NCBI GenBank assembly: GCA_003568945.1
Contig: BDIP01000364.1
Span: forward strand, 1 to 20,669
Length of the DNA stretch: 20,669 nucleotides
Reading direction: 5' to 3'
Source of the DNA: Kipferlia bialata
Lineage: Eukaryota; Fornicata
Shown here: in pieces, positions 1 through 8,300 of the stretch
Layout: each line of letters opens with the position of its first letter
How positions within the stretch are numbered: position 1 is the stretch's first letter
The notes under the pieces: model-generated
Databases searched by the model: none
Seen by the model: the letters and a program-made list of their open reading frames with translations, nothing else
What the model was told of the DNA's origin: nothing
Position numbers and translations under genes: made by a program

Positions 1-646
1 GTGGGGTTGTGGGGGGGGGGGGGGGGGGGGGGTATGATTTACAAAGCAGTTCATTCACTTCTGCTAACTACACTCACATACATGCAGAGAGAGAGACAAA
101 GAGAGAGAGGCACACACGCACCTGCCGCACCCTCTGTACTAGAGGTCTCTCCCTCCCCTTCTGACATATTGTCTGCTCTTCTCGCTGTCTTGTGTGTAGA
201 TTCGATGTGTGTACTACGTGATAGCTATGTAAGCTAGGCAGTAGAGACACAGTGGGGTCCACAAGGTGCGTACTAAGGGAGACCGTAGGAGACGTGTGAC
301 ACATATCGATCCAGTTCAAAAATGAGGGTGTAACCCGTACCAACGTTCACCCACGTGTCTACATGTTTCTACACATATACAGCTATAGTTTCAGCTTCAA
401 AGAGATATCCTCTCCCCTTCTCACCATAGTGTATCTTTGTAGTTTTCTAGATGGCCTAATAAATGGGAAGTTGGCAGTGATATACTCTGAAGTCACAGGC
501 CGTGGCAGGGAGGGATAATCCACTATCTTTCATCATACCAGAGACGAGGAGTGGCTCAGATAGAAGGACAGTGAAGAGTAGATTAGAAGAGATATAGAAG
601 TAGAGGACATAGAGAAACATAGAGACATAGGAGCAGTACAGAGACC
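1..646. other. Low-complexity flank without a supportable gene
   Basis: The stretch opens with a run of 22 G at 11-32, then GA-rich and CA-rich simple sequence (about 85-120) and mixed sequence up to 646. Open frames exist on both strands, but their translations are compositionally odd and have no matching splice sites that join them to a coherent protein. I see no RNA gene. The last part (about 600-646) is probably the 5' leader of the gene that starts at 647. Confidence 0.5.
11..32. repeat. Poly-G run at the window edge
   Basis: Twenty-two consecutive G residues lie almost at the first base. With the longer G run at the other end of the window, this suggests that the window is a whole contig whose assembly stopped at homopolymers. 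Confidence 0.85.
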
Positions 647-713
647 ATGGCAATTGGCACTCCAGGATCTGTGACACCAGTGGACCAGCCAGATACGAAC
701 ACATATCCATATC

Positions 714-754
<41 letters not shown>

Positions 755-3700
755 CCATATACCTATACGAGTTGGTCAGCCAGATACGTAGTTCTATATA
801 TGGCCCATGATTGTTTACCTCGCTCTCTCTCCCTCTCTGACCAGCACTCCCCCAGCCACATAGAGTGTACTTCCGATGGGTCACACCCGTCATGTTGGCA
901 GGTATAGGGTATATCCTATACCAATCAGTTCATGTATATAGTAGACTACTAATAGTAGTCATTCGTTAGTGTGTAACATTACTATTGTTACATTAGTATT
1001 CAGATGGGTCACACCCGTCATGTTGGCAGGTATTGTGTATATCCTATCTACACTGTAGATAGGATAATATCCTTGTAGATTCTACACCAATCAGTTCATG
1101 TATAGTAGTATTTCGTTAGTATTTGCCCATCATGCTGGCAGGTGGTTTGTACACAATGGTATATAGAAATGAGACTCAACTAGAATGAACTCACCTTCAG
1201 TTGTGGGCTCCCTTATTGGCACGGCAGTGTACAGATACAACACACAGGTGTGAGAGTCGTATTATCAATCACCATGTGCATATGAGTCATGTGAAATGAC
1301 ACCTAACACCAGCACTGGCCCTATACATCATTCAAGTGGACACAGCGGTACATAAGGTAGGAGCTTGGAGTGTGGTTCGGGACTCCATTATATGTTCCTT
1401 TAGACACTAACCTCCAGTGACCTAGGCAACCCTGGCTTTGCCCAGGACTGGCACATATTCACAACGGCAATGGTAGGTACGAAAACACACCCGCTACTGT
1501 CTCGCTACCATGAGTTAAGACTCACCATACTGTATACACATACTCATTGGCATTTCTTCTCCTTCAGTATATGGACTCTCTGGGTCAGTCCGCCCGATAC
1601 CCTCCTAAATTAGAGATTCTTACACTCTCGCTGCCCATCTCACCTCAGTCTGCGGTCTCTTTCTGCTCTGGCTGCCTGGGTCCCTGGCAGATGGTATCCA
1701 CATCTATATAGTAGAGAGTCTCTGTACTCTTTGTAGACATATAGTATATACTATATAGTATAGTATAGAATAGAGTGTATAGTTCATCCAGTTGACTCAT
1801 GCAGGTATCCACACCCTATTAGACCACAAGCACCCTGAGGACCGCAAGCTGAGTCTAGCCCAACGCATACACCGCCGAATAGTAGGGGTGGAGGTGTTAC
1901 TCCTACGCATCGGGGCAGTATGCCTGGCCATGATAGGAAAGTGTAGTTATAACATACAATCCATATACATGTGTATAGTTGAGATATGTCCCCACACATG
2001 TAGTATAGTATAGGTAGTTATGTGTATGCTAACCCCAGGGATAGTTAACAATGCGAGCACCCCCTTATTGACCTTCCACACTCACACCTTCACAGTGCTG
2101 GGCCATACCTTCAGTCTCAAGGGCTGGACCATTGACAACCAGTACCTGCACATCAACATGCTGGTGTACTTTGTGGGGGCATACACATTCATCATCATGT
2201 AAGTGTATGCAATATGCATAATACAATTGAATATTATAGAACATATTTCTGTTATATACAATAATTCCTCATTGCTGGTTGGCGTACTTTGTGGGGACAT
2301 ACACACTCATCATCATGTATGTATATGGTAGCTTACACCCGTCCTACATCATTATGTATCCGATACCCTGCTACTCATGTGTACAAGTGTACATATTGTG
2401 TGTCTCTGATTGCAACTTTGAGTCAAAGTTTGACGCCTTAACAGTATTTAGTTAACACCCTCACCCCCATGTACCACTGGCTGGGTGTGGCACTGGTCAG
2501 ACTCATGTATACATGTGTATATACAGATACTTATATATCTCTATACATTGCATATAGTATACCTCTACACTCTTACACTCATGTACCACTGGCTGGGTCT
2601 GGCACTGGTCAGACTCATGTGGCACAGAAGGGGGCTGGGAGCAGATGTGCAACCAGAGCAGCCATCAATCACAACACCAGTACAGGTCTGACTGGATACA
2701 CTACAATACTATTGTGCTTTTACAGTGCTTCTATGTCTTCATTGTACTTTGTTACTATTCCTGTCGATATCATAGTGAGTAAAATGTACTCATATACTCA
2801 GTATATAATTCACTTAACCCTCAGGTCTCTGATGTTGCTGACACTGTGGATGCAAGTGACACTGCTGCCTATCCGATTGCACCTGCAGCAGTCGCGACAG
2901 TGACACAGCAGGATGCAGTCAGCCCCAGTAGTGGGTGTCCATCTAACCCAGCAGTGCCTACAAAGGAGGCATGGTCACTTGCATTTGTACTATATACACA
3001 TGGATGCTATTCTCACGCTAGGTTACCACTATCCCTCCTACAAGAACCACCCCCTCTCCCTTAGTTCTCTGCTCTGCTCTCATAGTGTCCCTAATAATGG
3101 AGTGGGTCCGTGTAGTCTAATAGCAGGTTGTTGTTGTACCTCCTACCCTCTCCCCCAGGGCTGTGAGGCAGCAGAGGACAGAGACCCTCATCCTGTTCTT
3201 CTTTGGAGTTGTGGTGCAGAACCTACTGCTGATTGTGTGTCTGGACTACACCCTGCTGTGGCTGTGGAAGGCACCGGAGTCATGTAGGTAAAGCCTTACA
3301 TTACTAGTGTACACACATACAAATACCGTCAAGCATCATACTATCATGTCTACATATTTTGTATGTAGAACAGAGACTACGCTATATATATGTGTGTGGA
3401 TTATCGCCTGACACCCAGCCACCTCTTTGTGCAGACCACCCTGTGCCCTGAGTACCCTCTGCTGGGACTGCCAGTCTTTGAGTGGGTATTGATAGGTGCG
3501 TATATACAGTATATTGTAAAACTGTATATAGACAATATATACAATCTATAGTAGGTGGTTGGGTAATATGAAGTGAGTACCCTCTGCTGGGACTGCCAGT
3601 CTTTGAGTGGGTGCTGAATCAGCAGCTGATAGGTACTAGATGATAGATATAATATATATGTTATATACTATAGGTACTAGATGATAGTTATTATATATAT

Positions 3701-3939
3701 GATATATATATACTATAGGTACTAGATGATAGATATAATATATATGTTATACATATACTATAGTGATAGGTATATATACATACATAGGCTCCCAGTCTGT
3801 CCAGATTGTGGCTCACTTCCAGTCTGTCTCTCTCACTCCTCACAAATCTACTTACCTTTCTACCACTATAGGCTCCCTGGCGGTCCAGATTGTGGTTGCA
3901 CCCAACATCGTACTGGCCATATACGCCAGGATAGCATAG
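647..3939 (+). CDS. Multi-pass membrane protein, 368 residues, 15 exons, family not recognised
   Basis: Proposed exons: 647-679, 856-901, 1201-1247, 1313-1347, 1418-1472, 1568-1583, 1649-1693, 1805-1945, 2096-2198, 2613-2685, 2825-2930, 3022-3109, 3159-3287, 3374-3495, 3872-3939 (TAG). All phases agree and the lengths sum to 1107 nt, which is strong support for one gene. The start rests on ATG at 647 in a GACCATGG context. Hydrophobic segments suggest about six membrane helices: exons 2-3 (RWVTPVMLAVVGSLIG), exons 5-7 (CGLFLLWLPGSL), exon 8 (VEVLLLRIGAVCLAMIG), exon 9 (NMLVYFVGAYTF), exon 13 (ILFFFGVVVQNLLLIVCL) and the last exon (SLAVQIVVAPNIVLAIYA). A hydrophilic loop encoded by exons 10-12 lies between spans four and five. 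Least certain are the boundaries around 1940-2100 and 2199-2612. The latter intron contains a duplicated 41-nt block that reads in frame as YHWLGLALVRLM and may be coding. I infer a transporter- or channel-like topology but can assign no substrate. Confidence 0.6.
701..766. repeat. TATACA/TATCCA hexamer microsatellite
   Basis: A near-perfect tandem array of a 6-base unit (ATATAC with some ATATCC variants) fills the middle of the first intron (680-855) of the membrane-protein gene. It produces long artificial Tyr-Thr and Met-Tyr frames on the two strands, which are not genes. Confidence 0.9.
875..1145 (+). repeat. Exon-end echo, three tandem copies (membrane gene exon 2)
   Basis: The end of exon 2 plus its donor (875-905) recurs almost perfectly at 1003-1033, and in shorter, more diverged form near 1126-1145. 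Each copy ends ...GGCAG followed by GT. Sequence downstream of the donor is also shared between copies (for example the CCAATCAGTTCATGTATA segment), so the repeat is a tandem duplication of an exon-intron junction with a period of about 125 nt. Only the first copy is joined to an upstream acceptor (CACTCCCCCAG at 855) that gives the protein frame. Confidence 0.8.
1041..1065. repeat. Perfect inverted repeat, 11-nt arms
   Basis: ATCCTATCTAC and GTAGATAGGAT flank a 3-nt loop inside the intron 902-1200. The same intron has inverted repeats at 901-922 (8-nt arms that include the donor GT) and at 944-960 (8-nt arms around one base), so its transcript could fold into several hairpins. Confidence 0.8.
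2159..2319 (+). repeat. Exon-end echo after membrane gene exon 9
   Basis: The end of exon 9 with its donor (2159-2201) recurs in diverged form at 2273-2319, about 115 nt downstream and inside the intron. The copy has a small insertion and a few substitutions but keeps the ATCATCATGTA junction. No good acceptor precedes the copy, so it is probably not used as an exon. Confidence 0.75.
2468..2620 (+). repeat. 41-nt exon-start echo, two copies 112 nt apart
   Basis: Positions 2468-2508 and 2580-2620 match at 40 of 41 bases. Both copies encode YHWLGxALVRLM in the frame of the membrane protein. Only the second runs on into clear coding sequence (WHRRGLGADV). My model uses the GGTCAG inside copy two as acceptor, which excludes YHWLGLALV. 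A non-canonical intron ending just before the shared CATGTACC would include it. Confidence 0.75.
3449..3612 (+). repeat. 39-nt exon-end echo after membrane gene exon 14
   Basis: The 39 bases at 3449-3487 recur without change at 3574-3612. The first copy reaches its donor through ...EWVLI-G. The second continues as ...EWVLNQQLI-G before a donor at 3632, so the copies differ by an in-frame four-codon segment just before the junction. Only the first copy follows the acceptor at 3373 directly. Confidence 0.85.
3632..3765. repeat. AT-rich tandem repeat with repeated donor-like starts
   Basis: Three units of about 41-45 nt begin at 3632, 3673 and 3718, each with GGTACTAGATGATAG, followed by TATATA-rich sequence. 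Each unit start repeats the AG-GTACTAG donor that ends the second copy of the exon-end echo, so the donor itself has been multiplied. Confidence 0.85.
3785..3897 (+). repeat. Exon-start echo before membrane gene exon 15
   Basis: The acceptor and start of the last exon (3868-3897, ATAG then GCTCCCTGGCGGTCC) recur with several mismatches at 3784-3813, 84 nt upstream. The reading frame is open from the upstream copy through to the real exon. Use of the upstream acceptor would therefore add 28 residues without a frameshift. Confidence 0.7.
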
Positions 3940-4476
3940 AGAGAGGTTTAAACACCGGACAACAGATACACATAGGAGAGTCTCCTATGGAAACCACCAT
4001 CCAGCACAGGGGTAATAAGTTATTACCGTAATAACCAGAATAGAGATTCAAAGATGAAGAGCCCCACAAACACAATTCATTTGCAATATGAAATATTCAT
4101 ACTATGTATATATCGTATACGTATGCCTGTGGTGATGTGTCCCAGATTTGTAGGCGAGCCTTCCGACTCAGATATTGAAAGTATATCCGACAATGTGTGT
4201 TTCGAGCTACACTGATATATCAGTGTTCAAGTTCGACTATTGCTATTCCAGGCGTAACCACGGGTTGATCACACGGCTTCCTGGCCAATGCGTTTCTATG
4301 ACCAGGATTCAGTAGAGTTCCTCCGTCTCCCTTCCTTGCCTAGATCAATTTCGCTTCCTGTTGGATCTGGTTCCTACACCCCTAAGACCAAACCGTATGG
4401 AACGTCTTTTTGATTGATCAATCAGTGTGAGGGCCATATATGTGTCAAGTCTCTCTTTTTGAACAGACATCAGTAG
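3940..4476. other. Intergenic spacer with three perfect palindromes
   Basis: No coding exon is evident between the TAG of the membrane gene and the ATG at 4477. The spacer holds palindromes at 3971-3989 (CATAGGAGA, one base, TCTCCTATG), 4011-4027 (GGTAATAA, one base, TTATTACC) and 4209-4226 (ACACTGATATATCAGTGT, no loop). They could be 3' processing or regulatory structures of the flanking genes, but nothing fixes a role. Confidence 0.6.
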
Positions 4477-5089
4477 ATGATAGCTGTTGTTGCCTTGTGT
4501 CTCCTGTGTCTGCTGGTACCCACACTAGCCCAGGTGAGTGGGTTGTATTGAGAGAGAGAGAGATAGCAGGAGCTTGATCATGTTGTATCGTGTGTGTATT
4601 TACATTTTCATATCATAATATTTCTGCAGATTGCTATGAATACATGCCCCCTTACCACCTATACAAGTGCATGCTCTGATTATTATGATATACATCCTTG
4701 CAATCTGGTATACCTTGCAATTACACCCAGTATGTGATGAGAGTCCGGAATAATTGCAATCTGAACAATCAGTGTCAACCAGTGAAAATGAATCTCTCTC
4801 TCTCTTCTTCCCCCCATCCTCTAGAAGTGAATATGTATGCTACAGTATGCATATGGAATACTACTACTAGTACCTCACCCCAATGAACCTGCTAACCATG
4901 GACATATACTATACATGGGATTACATGCATGGAGAGAGATTGATGTGCAATGTATCATACTTGTATTGTATGTGCATTGTATTCTACATATGCCTCACCC
5001 CAGGACCCCTGTGCCACATGCACCCTGATAGCAGACTCTCTGCAGGTGAGGACATCGTCTCTCACTCTCTCTCTCTCTCTCTCTACGTA

Positions 5090-5139
<50 letters not shown>

Positions 5140-5292
5140 ATTCATCCCAGGCCCAATGTAAACAGGCTGCCTGCCTTGGTTCAGGTGAGTCACAACTGGT
5201 TCTAGACACTCCTTGCCCTATAGTAGTGATTAAGTTGTCTCTCTCGCTTACTCCCCCCCCCCCCCCTTCCTCTTTCTCACCTAGCTTGCTGA
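4477..5292 (+). CDS. Tentative small secreted cysteine-rich protein, 84 residues
   Basis: Proposed exons: 4477-4533, 4731-4844, 5004-5045, 5151-5184, 5285-5292, total 255 nt with consistent phases. Exon 1 encodes a textbook signal peptide, MIAVVALCLLCLLVPTLAQ, and ends exactly at a GTGAGT donor. The mature part would hold cysteines in exons 2-5 (NNCNLNNQCQP, DPCATC, AQCKQAACLGS and a final AC before TGA). The predicted acceptors are TTACACCCAG, CTCACCCCAG, CATCCCAG after a 49-C tract, and CTCACCTAG. The last exon is only 8 nt, which is a weak point. The signal-peptide exon might instead join the giant gene downstream, but the frame reaches TGA at 5290-5292 and the giant protein has its own anchor. 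The family is not recognised. If real, it is exported and ends 31 nt before the next start. Confidence 0.4.
5091..5139. repeat. Poly-C tract of 49 bases inside an intron
   Basis: An uninterrupted run of C lies 11 nt before the acceptor at 5150. Shorter C runs sit in the next introns at 5253-5266 and 5564-5577. The tract creates a false polyproline (or, on the other strand, polyglycine) frame. Its exact length is likely to be unreliable in any assembly. Confidence 0.9.
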
Positions 5293-5323
5293 GCCCGGCA
5301 CTCTACCCAAGAGACCCATTCTG

Positions 5324-8300
5324 ATGGACTCTCCCTTCGCACCACAGAGGTCATTCAGTCTCACAGGGCCAGTCAAGGACAAGGTGTGTATGGTATCTGC
5401 GTCCTTTGCCTCTCAACTGATACACTATCGATATGTCACCCATTGACACTCTCATTCCAGGTCTCTCGCCGCACTCTGCTGGCCGCCTTGCTGTCGGCAT
5501 TCCTCATGTTTGGAATAGGTACTGAGAGACATGAAGCAACATTCACATGGGATGATTACTTATCCCCCCCCCCCCCCTCCTTCCTTCTTATTTGATAGTA
5601 TACTAGTGTGTGCTTAAGTGTTGTATCTATCTGACCCTCAGCCTGGGGCGTCTGGCTCATCTTCTACTTCTCGCCGCAGTCTGTCACCGTCAATGACCTC
5701 ACTGCGCTACACGATGTCATCATTGACGGAGAGGAGATGACGCTGGGAGAGGCCTCGGAGGCAGACACGGACTTCCTCATCAGTACGTGCATCTACTCTC
5801 TCACTCTCTCTCTCTCTCCCTCTCTCACTCTAGCCATGGGCACCTCTGCACATGGGGACGGGGTGGTCCCAGGCGCCTCCCTCCTGATTGAGCCCTTAAC
5901 CAACTCAGACACAGCGGGGACAGGGGCATTGCAAGGTGGGAGAGACACATACTGTACATATCCAATACATTAGCATTCGTGATAAGCCCTCCTTCTCACC
6001 CCAGGCACTGTCAAGATCAACTCAGTCGCTAGGAGTGACACATACATCGGAGGAGACCTGGTCGTGGGGTCCAGCACAACTGACTTTGTGCTATCCAGGT
6101 ATATATACCTGTTGACTTGGTGTATACTTGTTTCTACCCTTATGAGCATAGTCTTACCATAGGCCTGTTGACACTGTCAACACAGCTGGCCACGTGGCCC
6201 CATCCACCTCTCTTGTGGGTACCTCAGCCACACAGACAGGTCAGTGGTGCATATATGTATACAGAGAGTGGTCGATAGTCATTGCAATATTTACTGTATA
6301 TGCCGTACTATGCTGGGGATTTTGTGACTCCATACTGACCTCAGGAGGAGACGTCTACATCGCTGCCGGATCTGGTAGCTCTTCCGGAGACGTGTATGTA
6401 AACGGTGGTACCGCAGCCAGCGGGCCAGCCGGAACTGTATTTTTAGGTACTTCTTATACATCCATGTTTCTATGGTCTCCTGTTACCGCTCACCCACAGG
6501 CACTGGGAGCACTGATTCCCTAGTGCTAGGACAAAGTGGTGTTGTGACCACTATTGAGGGCGGGCTGGCTGTGACTGGCTCTCTGGTACGTATTCTACCA
6601 TGGTCTTTGTATATAGATGTATCCTGAGTATCATCTCACCCCCAGATGGATGTATCCCTCGCCACTGGGACTGACTGGTCTCTCTCTGTCTCTGGTACAG
6701 ACGACATTGCCGGGAACACACGCGTGGTGGATGGAGGAGACTTCTACATTGCTGCACAGGTACGTTGGGAGTATATATTGATATACTAGAGTGTAGGTAC
6801 TATTCCACTACCTTCCATGTCTAACTGCAGGATGGTCTCCTGTCAGGAGTGGGAGGTGGCATGAACATATCAGCAGGTCGCACTGACGGTGTGGTCTCTG
6901 GCGCCATGACACTCAGTGGTGCCAGTATCAAGCTCACATCCACCAGTACTGTCCTCACAGGCACATCCCTAGGGCTGGGGGACGGTCTCTCAGCCGTCAC
7001 CATGAGGTGTGTCACCCACTTATATGTACTTCTGTATAGTGTGGAGTCTAACCCCCAGGATGCGTGACAACTCTGACAACGGGTCCTCCATGGCCCTAGC
7101 AGGTGCCGAGTTCTCTATCCTCGGTATGGACGCTGTGACTGTGGGAGGCACAGTCTCCATCGCAGGAGGGGAGGGTGTGGCAGGGGGTGTGGTATCCATT
7201 GACGGGGGTACCGGCACCACTGAGCACGGCAGTGTGCTGATAGGAGGGACAAGTGGCAATGTTGTCATTGGCATGGCCTCTGCAGAGACTGAACTGAGGG
7301 GAGACGTCGTCCTCCCCACCTTTGGAGGGGGTGTGCTCTACGCCAACTCCCTCACTAGCAACGTGGCTGCCTCCCTAGACCTGGACAGTGACACGGGTGT
7401 CGCCATCGGTAACTCCAGCGGCACTGTGTCCCTTGGGTCTCCTGCTGGTGACGTCACCGTAGCAGCCAGTGAGCTGATACTCACGCAGGGAGTGCTGGGG
7501 TCACCGACCGATCTGATTGTGACAGCTGGGGCTGGGGGTGACCTCAGGCTGACAGCGGGTGCCTCTACAGGCAGCACAGGGGGTAGCATGGTTGTGGATG
7601 CCGGGACTGGACTGGTAGTGGGGGGAGACGTTGTCCTTGGAGGGTCCTCTGCTAACTCTGTCCTCATATCGAGGACTGGTCAGGCCACGCGTATCCTTGG
7701 CTCAGGCGAGGTGGAGGAGACATTAACTGTGCACGGTAGTCTCACCTCTGCCATCGAGACAGTGACCCCAGTGGTCAGATCTGCTGCCAGTGACTCCCTC
7801 TCTGTGGATACAGACAACGCCATGACCCTGGGTGCCAGCAGTGCTAGTGTCTCTATTGGAGGCACTGGTGATGTGACGGTGCGTGGTGACACCATATACG
7901 TTGGCGAGTCTGATCAGGACCTCGCCATCAGACATATAGCGGCACCAGGGGGGACCAATGGGGGAGAACTCTCTATTGTAGGTATGGTTGGGTGAATCAA
8001 GTGATAGTAGCATTGTGTGTGTATACTAGATATGTGTGTCTTACCCTTAGGACAGGAGGCCTCAGGTGCAGCTGTGGGTGGTGCAGTGACTGTGGCAGGT
8101 GGTGATGCCGGTGTGTCAGGTGCCGCAGGAGGCTCTGTATCTGTGGTCGGAGGGTCTGGTGTGAAGGGAGGAGACGCCTCTCTTGACTCAGGGCCATACA
8201 CATCCGCACCTGGAGTGGTTACTGTCGGAGGCACATACAGTGAGCAGGTATGGGATACTATGTATTTGTATTCAAGTACAAGCCCCTCTTTCCCCTCCAC

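Noticed and set aside
74-893. Minus-strand frames at 74-343 and 456-893
   Set aside because: They run through simple sequence and the hexamer array, lack recognisable splice context and give compositionally odd peptides.
647-907. Tyr-Thr repeat protein from the hexamer array
   Set aside because: Only the first 11 codons fit the spliced gene. The repeat lies between a usable donor at 680 and an acceptor at 855 and is best read as intron.
1694-1815. Intron created by duplication of an AGGT segment (GTATCCACA at both 1694 and 1805)
   Set aside because: The match is only about 10 nt and the other ends of the intron and exons do not match, so chance similarity of a donor to an exon start is sufficient.
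4883-5324. Polyproline and polyglycine frames across 5091-5139
   Set aside because: They are the translation of a 49-base C tract that lies in an intron next to a good acceptor.
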